From Hydrotaea diabolus (taxonomy: Eukaryota; Arthropoda; Insecta; Diptera; Muscidae): DNA of 64,000 bases. The position numbers were made by a program, and so were the translations under genes. The notes beneath the pieces were generated by a model. That model made no database searches and was not told where the DNA came from. It saw only the letters and a list, made by a program, of their open reading frames with translations. Numbering within the stretch: position 1 is the first letter of the stretch; the number at the start of each line of letters is the position of its first letter. The stretch covers positions 48,984,130-49,048,129 of the forward strand of contig OY740718.1 of NCBI GenBank assembly GCA_963513945.1, written 5' to 3'. Below, piece after piece: positions 35,786 to 45,972 of this stretch.

Positions 35786-37315
35786 TATAGAAGTAAGTTC
35801 CTTCGCTGTTGTTATCTCGCTCGATTCGGGCCATCTCATTTCCGTCAGTCCCAGCACTTCTACGGTATAGGCGCGGCTTGCTGTTCTGACTTAAGTGAGG
35901 CGGGAAGGTTCTAAAAGCGTTCTGTTCTTCCAAGTTCCAAATCGAAGCCTTAACTTCATTCTATAGATCGTCATCAGTGAATCAGCTTATCATTATTGTG
36001 GTTTCAGTAATCGTAATGTTTAGGATGACCAGCTGATAGAACTAGCAAATCCGATCCTGATGCTGGGGCCCCATCCTGCCTCTAGGCCGATGTAGGTGCA
36101 CCGGAATGTTAAGCAGTCATGCATACATAATGTTTTCTGTTCTAATCTTATATTCAAGCGTCCGATTTTTAAATGTAATGGAATAATTTTCTTTGTATTC
36201 CATAAAGATTGATGATTGTCGCAATCTCAACACCTGAACTTCTCAATTTTTTCCTCTCAGTTTTCTTCTGTTATTATGGAATTGTTTTGCAAAAACCTTA
36301 GAAAATCAAAAAAAGTCATAAACTTGTTTATAACGTAATTGAAAAAATGTTATAAAAAGACAACAACAACAACAGCAAACGATCTGATAAGAATGACACA
36401 CGTGTTAAAACCGCTCCAACAGAGCAGCACTTCGATGGTGTCAGTGGCCATAAATAAATTTAAAATACTTCGACGGTAAATCGAAATGGAGTCGAATATC
36501 GTAAAGGAACGATAGAAAGACAGGCAGACAGACCGAATGACCGAAACATTACGTTACGTTACTTTACCAAATGTGAAATGAATTATTTATTGCAAACAAA
36601 GAACAGTTTTGACAAATGTTCAAAGAAATCAAACACAATGACGGCGGAGACGACAACGACGACGACAAAGACAGTATGAACAATTTTCTTCTGCATCGTT
36701 GGAAAGACCGACAGGCACCCGGACAGCCGGCCGGACAGATAGAAGAACGTAAAACAGAAGTGTCAACATAAAAACCCAAATGATAATAATCGTCGTTAGT
36801 CAATAAATGCAGACACACACCCGGAGAACACAAAAGGATCTTCATGGGTGGCAGAGAACAAAAGAAATGCATACAAATACGCAATACAAGTACAAAAAGA
36901 AAACCAGAAGACGTGAATAAAATCGTGTACAAAAATCGAATTATAATGAGGCAACAGAAGTTCGATTGGATGACCATCGAAAAAGTAGGAATGGGGTACG
37001 TTGTTTGTGTTCTTTATTGGCTATTGGGATTTTGGGGTAAGGGAACATTAAAATACCAGAAGTTTGTTTTTCGGCAGAAGTATTGCCATTTTTAGTACAC
37101 TGCAAAACAAAACAAAAAACTGAGACGGGATTGTAACTCGAAAAAATAAATTTAAAAATATTTTAAAGAATATCTTGGTGTTCCGGCACGTATTAACGAT
37201 AGAATTTTGGGTAATTACAGAAATATTTGCACCACAAATTAATTCTGCAAACAAGTTAAAACTAACGCCGGTTCTTCTTTCATTCTCTTAAATAAAATGT
37301 GATAATCCTATCTTG
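35786..37315. other. Non-coding
   Basis: No supportable gene. Simple sequence: CAACAACAACAACAGC at 36361-36376 and GACGACGAC-type runs at 36640-36670. The 137-codon minus-strand frame at 36564-36977 is built on these runs and has no recognised domain. Confidence 0.5.
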
Positions 37316-38202
37316 CACGTAGAGAAAAAATATGGTTACTATATGGTCACGGCAACAATAGTGTGTTCTCTACAATAAAAGTATGTCGTCGCAACCTTAG
37401 TATTGTTTTTTGAATTTAATTTTGACAAAAGTATGATTGTGGCAATATTAATATTGTTGAAATGTAACAATAGCATTGTTGTCAAATTAAAAAAATGAAA
37501 ATATGGTTGTAGCAACAATATAAATATGGTTGGTGGGACAAAAGTATTGTTTCATGGGTTTTATGTTTACAATAACATGATTACGGCAATCATACAGGCA
37601 AAATCGTAATTTATTTTTAATTTGACAATGTTATTTTTACGAAACTTACGCAATAATAGTAGTTTCTATACATAAATTATTTTTTTTCAAAACAAACTAC
37701 AGATTAGTATAACTGAAATATTTTTATTAAATGAATTGTTTCTACTGTTAAATAAATCGCTCCTTTTATAGAGAGTTTTATGTATTTTTACATAACTTAT
37801 TTAATAAAAATCTCTATTGTTGAATAACAAGTTAACGCAATCTTTACAAACAATTTTGGGGATCATAGCATGGTTGTGTGTAAGTCATACAATGGTTGTG
37901 TGGATCATGCTATGGTTGTATGTGAAACATTCTTTAGTTGTGGGGATTATAGTATGGTTGTGTTGATCATAGTATGGTTGAGTGTGAATAATAATATGGT
38001 TGTGGGGATCATAGTATGGTTGTGTGTAAATAATTCTATTGTTGTGAGGACCATAATATTGTTATGGACATCATAATATGGTTGTGTGTAAACCATACTA
38101 TTGTTGTGATGATCATAATACTGTTGTGCCACAACCATATAACCAACAATAGTATGATGCTCTACGAATATTGTTACCCCAACCATATTTTTTTTCTGCG
38201 TG
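37316..38202 (+). mobile_element. Array-bearing TIR element, copy E (complete)
   Basis: Left end CACGTAGAGAAAA, right end the reverse complement of CACGCAGAAAAAAAATATGG. TG, not TA, abuts both ends (37314-37315, 38203-38204 in TGCACG...CGTGTG). Arm, AT-rich middle and array (37857-38170) are in the same order as copy A and are the least disrupted in the window. No transposase similarity. Confidence 0.88.
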
Positions 38203-39661
38203 TGGGTGCAAACAACAATAGCTTGCCTTGGGGCAGTAAATATAAGGATACCGGGAATCACAAAATAAAATTTGGGTTGAGGCCCATGGAAATATTTGTG
38301 AATTGGAATAGCAGATATTTACTGTAAAAGCTCCCACAGAGTAGACACAAGATTTCTTTAAGTTTTTGAAGCTTAGGTAAAAGTCCAGTTAGTAACTTAA
38401 GGAGACTTAAAAATAAGGAAACATTTTGTTACTATGATTTTTTCGAATAGAGTTTTTACTAATAACTTTCAAAGTTTGTCATTTAAAATAAATTAACGTT
38501 TTACGCCAATATTCGTTAAACGTGATTTGTGCTAGGAGCTTTAAACTTAAACTTAAATTAAAGGTCGTCATCAGTGTAATTAATTGGGACCGCCTTCGTT
38601 ATAAATGAAATAATACGGGACTACGGCCGACTACGGGAGATATTCGCCGGCTACAGCTTTAAGCTCAAAGAGCTTTAACTGCATATTATCTGTAAAGTTA
38701 TATTATGGAGAGAAGTACTAGTTGAAAGCCCTGGTGTTATGGTTTAGTGTTTGCAGTCTAAATCTGTTTCCTTTCCATAGCAAAATAAATTGATATGTTC
38801 GAACTTTTGCATTCATACGCCACGCCATGCCACCATGGTACGAGTATTTCTCTTTACTATATAACTTTTCTGCTGTCATGTACCTTTGTATAAAACCAGA
38901 GTTTGTCATTCGATTAGTTTAGGGTTCTGGTAAATGAAAAACATCGTTGTTTTGAAACGTGGGCTTTTGTTGGAATTGGGGCTACACTAAACATAGTTCC
39001 TCAAACTATTATGTGACCGGGGCTGTGCTAGATAGACATTTCGTTCATAGAAATTTGCTCCGCTTGTCAACTAGAACTGGGGTCTTATACCATATAGGTT
39101 TCTCAATATATAAATCTACAATGCAATTGGCCTCATTTCTTTTAGCTGACAGTTAAAATGACCAAACGACTTAGCTAGCTAGAATTACTATTGTCATTCA
39201 TATGTTCATCTTTATTGATTGTTCTAGATTTCTTGCACTTGTATTAGATATTGACCATTTGGCTATAAATTTCTTCTCTCGTTCATTATAAGTTCCTTTT
39301 TAAAGGCTGGTAATACATATCGTCTTTTCATGTAAAAATGTGTTAAACTCCATACAAACAAAAATTTCTAAAATTGTATTGAAAACTGTTTTTCTTCCAT
39401 ATCGGGCTCACCTCCAACCATTGTTAAACAATTTTTTGAGTTCCCTAAGAAATAATGTACATATCTATTACATCACTTACAAAAGTCTTCGAAAAATAGC
39501 ACTTATCGGTCGTTTTTTCAACGAGATATATTTTTTATACCAACGAACTTAGTACCGGCCTTAAGGAAAGAATGTTCTATCTAATCGTTCACACAAACAA
39601 ACCATCACACCACAACTGCCGTAATCAATTTTAATATGACTTAATTGCATATTCAAAAGTA
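38203..39661. other. Non-coding
   Basis: No supportable gene or repeat match. Confidence 0.45.
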
Positions 39662-40407
39662 AAGGGTGGCCCAACCATGCACGATTTTAATTGTGAGTCA
39701 CAACTTAACGTCTAGTTTTTGTCCAACTTAATTTGACATTTTTTTGTTTGACAAATTCAACCATGGAGTGGTACACGTTTGGGCAGCGCGTTTAGATTGT
39801 TGAAGCCTTTAACTAAAATGGACTTTCAAATCAAAATTCATTTCGCTAGCAATTTTTTTTTGTTGAGCATAGGCGTCCAAATGTGTCTTTAGTGGATTCG
39901 TTAACAATCAAATGAAAATCCACGAATAATTATTGAAATGCCGATGCATCCACAAAGAGTGACTGTTTGTGTGTGGTTTATGGGCTGGCAGCGTCATTCG
40001 CCGAAAATAAGGTCGGCCAGGCAGTTACTGTGAACGGACTTCTTGTGGCCAGAAATTGAGTAGATGTATCTGGAAGATATGTAGTTCCAAAAAAATAGTG
40101 CCACTTTTCACACAACCAATGATGAAATGGCTCTTTTGCGCGAGAAATTCAATGGCCGTGTCATCTAACGTCGTGGCGATGTTGTGATTTGACACCGTCG
40201 TACTTCCTTCTTTGAGACTATTTAAAAGAATAAGTGTACGTCAATAAGTCAAGAATAATTCAAGAGCTAAAGGATGAGATAATTGGGCTCATTAACGTCA
40301 TTGAGCTCCCATTATGTCTCAGAGTCAATGAAAATGTAAGCCACCGGATAGAGGTAAGCCACCAAGCAGTAGCAATTAATATCGTGCGTTTTAATTGGAC
40401 CAGCCTT
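39662..40407 (+). mobile_element. DD41D element relic, AAGGGTGG family
   Basis: TIRs: left AAGGGTGGCCCAACCATGCA, followed by CGATTTTAATTG; right, inverted, AAGGCTGGTCCAATTAAAAC, followed by GCACGATATTAATTG. The left flank is TA (39660-39661). At 746 bases it is well short of a full element of about 1.3 kb. The interior carries plus-strand transposase pieces in the correct order. Confidence 0.85.
39760..40400 (+). pseudogene. DD41D transposase relic with the second catalytic aspartate changed
   Basis: DD41D enzymes are Tc1/mariner-superfamily transposases (rosa type). Visible pieces, with stops and frameshifts between them: EWYTFGQRV-IVEAF near the N-terminus (about 39760-39820); NENPRIIIEMPMHPQRVTVC, then VWFMGW (about 39912-39992); EDM-FQKNSATFHTTN (about 40070-40125), where family members have FQQDGATCHTA; LLREKFNGRVI; and a C-terminal LKDEIIGLINVIELPLCLRV, then HRIEV (40246-40350). 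The catalytic D reads N and the following G reads S (AATAGT instead of GATGGT). The DNA-binding middle is missing. Inactive. Confidence 0.85.
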
Positions 40408-42468
40408 CATTTTTACTATGACTTTTAAAAAAGACAATTTTATTTATTTTGACATAATTATTTTAAAATTTCAAGAACTCTAAATATGGCCCAAAATATA
40501 CATACTTATTATCACACCGCAGCGGCCGACATTTTTTTAAGGAATATTAATTTAAAATTTAATATATATAAAAAAATTACGATGTCTTTGAAATAAAAGA
40601 AAATTACTCACATTGAGTTTATTTCATAGCTTGGTGACTTTTTCATATAGGAATTTGCACGGTTTTAACTATAACGCACACATATTTGGGGGTGATGCCC
40701 AGTTAAGCTTGAAAGAGACTAAGTGGACGACCAATATATTGCATTTCAGAACATTTAAGATTGAGTAACTATTATGAACCATATTGTGGCATAAAATTCA
40801 TTTCATGTTTCATAATTTACAATGTGAAGAATTTGGCTGCAATTTAAAGATTGGCGGATCTTGGATTTTGGGATACAAAAACTTGATCCCCCGACATTTT
40901 GCGAATTTTGTGTTTAAAATTCGCCACCTCTCTTTTCTTTGTTGTTGCGATTGCATGCATTATTTTGGGATGTGCAATCACTGTTTCATCAACTCATTAA
41001 ATATTGTCGCCTTGGCGACTCTTCTGCTCTCCCCCATGAACTGCAGTTTCTTAATGAATTTTTTATACACATTTTTTTACAGGAGTGCCACCTTCAATGT
41101 ATCGAACTGGCACTTCTTTGACTTTCAGCCAAGCCCATTTTAATGGTCACTACTCGTATGACTATTCAAGTGTTAAACATGCATGGAGTGTTCATTCATG
41201 GCTGGCTGTAGTAGAACTAAAGGCGATAATGGCGGTGCGGTGCTGGTATTAGGTGCCCTTTGTCTTATAACCAAAGACTGGAAGTAATTTAACCATTGGC
41301 CGTTGACCGTAAGAATGCCAACAACAAAAGAAATTATGAATAATTTTCATAATTGCGCTTTGTGTGCCTTTCAGAAGCTGATCAAGCATAAATCCTGCAA
41401 CAACAAAACACTGGCAAAACAACAGAAAAAACCAATTCGACTTCACATCATATGAGACGAGACGAGAAAATGCCCTTAACTTGGTCTTGGTGGCGGAGAA
41501 TGTTCATTCAGTTCCGGCTGATCGCTGGCGAGGGCGGGCACCATGGAGGAGCGTGTACGAGTACTCGCACTTTCTCACAATCACAAAAATGTAGCCAAAG
41601 GCTATTGACTTTTGCTGGGTGTTTTTTCTGGTTTTTTCGTTTTCGAATTTTTATGCACTGAGTAGGATTTTTTGCTAGACGTTTTTCAACGAAATGTGAT
41701 ACTCGTAACAAATTTGCTTTTCTCCCAAAAAAAAACCATGTAATCAATCAAAGTGTAATTAAATTTGTTTATTGGGAGGTTTTACGATTACCAGATTCAA
41801 CAAGATCCCGGAGTGATAAATATTCAATGTGGCGGGCACAACTGGCGGTAGTTTCTCTCTAGCCAAAGCAAAATGACAGCAGAAAATAATAAAAAAACAT
41901 ATTGAAATTTTAAACACAGAAATCACATGTGTTAAACAATAAATGATTGGCAAAATGTTAACTGCGACCATTTTATTTATCTCCCAACTCGTTCAGTTGT
42001 TGTTTTATAATCTGACAGGTTTTAAAAAGAATTTAAATCTTGCATGGCGGCGGCGGCGTTGGCATAATGTCAAAGTTGTTGGTTATGTCGACGCTTTTGA
42101 TTGAAAACGGTTATGACAACTTCTGAATAATGACAAAATGTTATAGAGTTGCTGAAAAACTCAATTTTTTTTTGATTGGTTTCTGTTTGTTCAAACAAAG
42201 AATTTTTGCAAATTGTTCATTATTGAATGTTGTTCTTGCAAATACTCGTTTCTGCTTGTTTCTATCTCAACATTGAACTTGAAATTTGAGACAAACTTCA
42301 AAAATAACATTAACATTTCTTTCTTGTTTTAATTACAGGTATCTATCTAATCTTGGAGTAATTTTGACGAACATACATGTACGTATATGATTATAAAACA
42401 TTTCCATTTGAAAACATTTCCAATCATTTTAAAGTTTAATTAAAACTCTACACTGGTTTTTGGAAAAT
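40408..42468. other. Non-coding, with a 29-base exact match to 43790-43818
   Basis: No supportable gene. The 29 bases at 40970-40998 are identical to 43790-43818, which lies in a transposase relic. The flanks do not match. A small hairpin, GTCGCC-TT-GGCGAC, follows at about 41006-41019. Confidence 0.5.
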
Positions 42469-42528
42469 AAGGGTGGTCCAACTAAAACTAACAGAAAGTT
42501 TTAAGAGAATAATTATTAATATAATATA

Positions 42529-43420
42529 GGGTGATCTATCTAGAGGTATTTTTTTTAGAACAAAAAAAAAATATAAAAATTCAAATCAAGTGTGGAATCT
42601 TTATTGGTAATTTGAAAGGACATTTTGTGGCATTTATTTTTTGAATATAGGTAAGTTCCTTCAAATGTTGGTCGCAACTACGCCTCCGGGTTTCCATTCT
42701 GAGTATGGCTTTAATGGTATGGCTTTAATGCCACTCGTATGGCTTTAATGGCACGCGTAATGTTGGCTTCCAAAACCTTAATCGTAGCTGGTTTGTCAGC
42801 TTAGACTTTCGACTTTACGTAACCCCAAAGAAAAATGTCTAAAGGTGTGATATCACTCGATCTAGGCGGCCAACTCACCTGTCCAAAACGTGAAATTAGC
42901 TGCTTCTCGAAATGACCTCTCAATAGATCCATTGTTTGAGCAGCTGCTGTATGGCAAGTGGCACCGTCCTGTTGAAACAAGTGTAGTCAATATTACGGGC
43001 TTTAATTTCAGTTAGCATCAAGATCGATATCATGGCGCGATAGCAAGCACCATCCACGGTTACGTTCCGGTAATCATAATTTTTGTAAAAATATGGACCG
43101 ATTATTCCACCAGCCCATAAACCGCACCAGACCGTGGTTTTCTCTGGGTATAATGGCACCTCTTGAGCCTCTTCTTCTTTCTCTTCAGCCCAAATGGTGC
43201 AATTTTGTTTATTGACTTTGACCTTGAGCCAGAAATGAACAAAATTTTGGTCAAAAACAGATGATCTTCCCGTTTCTCAGCTAACGCTCATTTCCATAAT
43301 ACAGTTGGCAACATTTGAAGGTAATTATTTTCAAAAAATAAATGTCATAAAACGTCCTTTCAAATTACCACTAAAGATTTTGAATTTTTATTCTGAAAAA
43401 ATACCTCTAGATGAATCAAC
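42529..43420 (-). mobile_element. DD41D element, GGGTGAT family, nested copy 1
   Basis: TIRs are GGGTGATCTATCTAGAGGTA at the left and, inverted, GGTTGATTCATCTAGAGGTA at the right. TA flanks both (42527-42528, 43421-43422). 892 bases, lacking about a third of a full element. Sister copy at 57711-58575. The interior has a small triplication of TATGGCTTTAATG at 42704-42755. Confidence 0.92.
42790..43260 (-). pseudogene. DD41D transposase relic lacking the N-terminal DNA-binding part
   Basis: Minus strand, N to C: FDQNFVHFWLKVKVNKQNC (the region of the first catalytic aspartate, about 43257-43200), WAEE, YPEKTTVWCGLWAGGIIGPYF (about 43150-43090), then VTVDGACYRAMIS. A one-base frameshift near 42975 is followed by FQQDGATCHTAAAQTMDLL, FGQVSWPPRSSDITPLDIFL and WGYVKSKV. 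The second and third aspartates are present with 42 residues between them (41 in the copy at 52.4 kb). No helix-turn-helix part is seen before FDQN, so the DNA-binding half is missing. The frameshift and the deletion make it inactive. Confidence 0.9.
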
Positions 43421-43422
43421 CT

Positions 43423-43801
43423 ATAATAGCAGTCTCTATGACAATTTTGTGTGAAACAAAATGCTCGCCACGGCTTCGGTGGCATTCGTCTATCCGATGG
43501 TTTATATTTGCAACTGCTCTGAGACATAATGGAAATTCAATGTCCTTAATGTGCCTAATTATCTCGTCCTTTAGCTCTTCAACTGTTCTTATTGACGTTT
43601 AATTTTTCTGTTAAATATCTCCAAAAAAAAAGAATCTATCGGTGTCAAATCACATGATCGAGGCGACCAGTTAACATAGCCACGACGTGAGATAACACTG
43701 CCATTTAATTTTTCGCCCAAAAGATTGCTTGTTTCGTTGGGTGTGGAAAAAGTAACACTCTTCTGTTGGAACCACATTTCGTCCAAAATATGTGCAATCA
43801 C
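43423..43801 (-). pseudogene. DD41D transposase C-terminal half, catalytic D to K
   Basis: Minus strand from 43801: ILDEMWFQQKSVTFSTPNET, then LLGEKLNGSVISRRGYVNWS, PRSCDLTPIDSFF, and after a frameshift ELKDEIIRHIKDIEFPLCLR and HRSRGEHF. The position of the second catalytic aspartate is K, and G is S, in FQQKSVTF. The third is present, 41 residues later (PRSCDLTPID). This copy and the one at 39.7 kb share the G-to-S change, the C-to-F change and loss of the D, so they belong to one subfamily. Confidence 0.88.
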
Positions 43802-43839
43802 TGTTTCATCAACTCATTGCAAAATAACTGTTTCTTAGT

Positions 43840-43873
43840 CGAAAAGTCACGGAATTATTGATCTGCCCACAAA
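43840..43873. mobile_element. Isolated mariner end
   Basis: GTCGAAAAGTCACGGAATTA, followed by TTGATCTGCCCA, is the inverse of the termini at 11696 (AAGGCAGATCAATA..TTTTCGAGACTTTTC) and resembles the right end at 28450-28468. No transposase part is attached. It separates the DD41D relic from the LINE insertion. Confidence 0.6.
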
Positions 43874-43921
43874 ACACTGGTGGTTCGTTCCAATGCACCT
43901 TAAGTCCTAACTATTTCCCTT

Positions 43922-44235
43922 GCGACATCATCGGCGTGAATGTTGTTCAAACCTGCCTGATAGTTTCGATGATCTAAAGGTTCTCTCTTATACCGCTGGA
44001 CCTTTCTCTCTAGATCATGAAGATCGTACCTGATCTGCCTGGGTGGAGGCATCCTGTTCAAGAGATGGTGGTTAGGATGACTGCTGCGAAAACACCCTAG
44101 CAGGTATTGCTTAGACAACAGGAAATTGTGTCTGCGCACGGTAAGGACCTTCGTCTCCTCATGTAGATGGTCCTCAGAGGACATAAGAAGACACCCTGTT
44201 GATGTTCTAAGGGCGGCATTCTGGCATGTCTGACA
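43922..44235 (-). pseudogene. LINE ORF2 segment, inverted part
   Basis: Minus strand from about 44230: QTCQNAALRTSTGCLLM, HLHEETKVLTVRRHNFLLSK, QYLLGCFRSSHPNHHLL, PPPRQIRYDLHDLE, AGLNNIHADDVA. This is the ORF2 region between reverse transcriptase and the C-terminal cysteine motif in Jockey-type fly LINEs. No stop or frameshift interrupts it. It ends at the target duplication. It encodes no catalytic motif by itself. Confidence 0.88.
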
Positions 44236-44535
44236 CGCCGATGATGTCGCAGCAGCAGTATCCAGCTACCGTGTGAATGCAGTGCTAGGGGAACATCCCC
44301 CGGAGATTTCACCTGAGGAGAAGGTACTACCTCGGCAGACGCGCGTGGTTCTGGCGCAGCTGAGATCCGGATGGTGCAGCCGCCTCAATTCTTACTGGGC
44401 ACGAATTGATGCTAACGTTCCGGACATCTGTCCCGCCTGCCATCAGGGACCACATGATGTACTGCACCTCTTCAATTGTCCGGCCAAGCCCACTCAAAGA
44501 CTTCAAAATAAATAAATTGTTGTTACAACAACAAG
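44236..44535 (+). pseudogene. LINE ORF2 C-terminus and 3' end, sense part
   Basis: Plus strand: HADDVA (repeating the end of the inverted part), then NAVLGEHPPEISPEEKVLPR, QTRVVLAQLRSGWCSRLNSY, and CPACHQGPHDVLHLFNCP, a cysteine/histidine knuckle typical of the Jockey-clade ORF2 C-terminus. The frame stops at 44515, soon after CPAKPTQ. That is earlier than usual, probably a small 3' deletion. The segment continues AAATAAATAAATTGTTGTTA, then CAACAACAAG, as the 3' tail. Confidence 0.9.
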
Positions 44536-44548
44536 AACTATTTCCCTT

Positions 44549-45940
44549 CGTGCCAATTTCGCCCATTTACAATTTGAAACAGCTTATGACTATACGTCCT
44601 CATGGTGCAAATCTTAGGGTTCAAGGTTGTTTGATAGCTATCGTACTTTCAACAATTACACGGATGGACAAACATAGCTAAATCGATCATTAATATATTA
44701 CTTATTTACCTTATAGGGTCTCCGTCTCCGTTCAAGTTAGATTACATTCCATTTTACGCTTAAGGGTACAGTCGTTAACTCTACGTCTTAAGATATAAAA
44801 AATATTAAAGTTTGATCATAAAGTTCAACAATACTTTGGAAAGGTCTTATTTATTTCTCTAGCTTTCAAAATGGAAGTTTCTTTTGAAAGACAATTAATC
44901 AGAAGTAATTTTATTGGCAAAGCTGACATCTCAAACATGTGTTGTAGATCGGTCATAAACTCAAGTCAAAAGATCTCAATTTAAATTCCGAAACGTACCC
45001 ATTTGAAAACAATTCAATTTATAACAAAACACTTGCATATTTAGTTTATGTAAATTTTCAAATGTCTTTTTGTTTTGTGTGTTTTCTGAATTTACAACCA
45101 TTAATATTTTAAATAGAAAACCGAATAATTAATAAATTTCTGTTCGCACACATGTGTGATTATCATGCAAAACCAAAGTGGGGGTCGCCATCTGTTCTGG
45201 GCAACTTTATTTATGAACATTTGTGTAAGACGTCGTTTTTTTCCCTCCATTAATTTCCATTAAAATTCTTGGCCGTTTTTTTGTTTTGTTATTTATTAAA
45301 TTTTTGTAAATTGTTATTTGTAAAATTGTCAACTACTCGTATTTGTTGTTGCTGTTGTAATTTTTGGCGTTCATGGATGGCGTTCGAACATTTGTTATTA
45401 CCATAATCAGCTGTCGTTTTGCGTGTTGTTGTTGTTTTTAATTCTAAACTTGTGTGAAGTTTCTTGGAACGGCTCTCGGAACACGGCTGAGAACCGAGAG
45501 AAACACACACTTTGTACACTTTTATTGAAATGTCTAGCAAGGTATGGCTGAAATAAACTTGCAGAAAACATGTTCATGCATGCCATACATATTCATTTGT
45601 TAAATAAATTGAGTAGATTTGTTATTATTTTATAACAACAACAACACCTCCATTCCGAAAGCAACAACACACATATTTGAACTCGCATTCGATTGAAAAC
45701 ACAAATTAATCGTAAATCGTACAATTAAATTGGACAAACCGTATATTATGTATCGTGTTTGTCCAAGCACACATTTCGAGCGTATGCGAACGACAGCCTC
45801 CAGAGCGAACGTCTGGACAGACGTCGTACGAAAGGACGGACGCCAACTTGGGCCAAGCTCTTGACTCGAACGTTTTCTAGACAAAAACCACATTAACATC
45901 AAATGTAGTTACACTTAAAATACGCATTACCTGTGTTCTT
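44549..45940. other. Non-coding
   Basis: No supportable gene. A short hairpin, ACGTCT-GGAC-AGACGT, lies at 45809-45824. The minus-strand frame at 45630-45902 has no recognised domain. Confidence 0.45.
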
Positions 45941-45972
45941 TGACGTCATTAAAAAAAACTCTCTCGAGAGAG
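45941..45972. promoter_or_regulatory. CRE-like TGACGTCA next to a GAGA-type palindrome
   Basis: TGACGTCA (45941-45948) is a perfect CRE octamer. Eleven bases on, CTCTCTCGAGAGAG (45959-45972) is a perfect 14-base palindrome containing GAGAG, the GAGA-factor word of flies, followed by AGAGGGCGGG. No TATA or gene is associated. Regulatory role inferred only from the words. Confidence 0.25.

Larger units (their letters stand above)
42469..43820 (-). mobile_element. AAGGGTGG-family DD41D element, split by a nested DD41D element
   Basis: An AAGGGTGGTCCAACTAAAAC end at 42469 matches the TIR of the element at 39662. About 60 bases inside it, a different element (42529-43420) interrupts. Minus-strand C-terminal transposase sequence of the AAGGGTGG family resumes immediately at 43423. 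The outer element's other end is lost where it meets a mariner fragment at about 43840. Confidence 0.8.
43909..44548 (+). mobile_element. 5'-inverted (twin-primed) Jockey-type LINE insertion with 13-base target duplication
   Basis: AACTATTTCCCTT occurs at 43909-43921 and 44536-44548, flanking a 614-base insert. The insert has two parts. The first (43922-44235) is a LINE segment in minus orientation. The second (44236-44535) is the adjoining 3' segment in plus orientation, ending in TACAACAACAAG. The 17 bases GCGACATCATCGGCGTG at 43922-43938 recur inverted at 44236-44252: in LINE coordinates the two segments overlap by those 17 bases. This is the structure expected from twin priming during target-primed reverse transcription. 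Both segments keep open frames, so the insertion looks young compared with its neighbours. Confidence 0.93.

Noticed and set aside
36564..36977. 137-codon minus-strand open frame
   Set aside because: Composition follows GAC/GTC simple sequence and AT-rich flanks, with no domain, conserved motif or supporting promoter or splice context.
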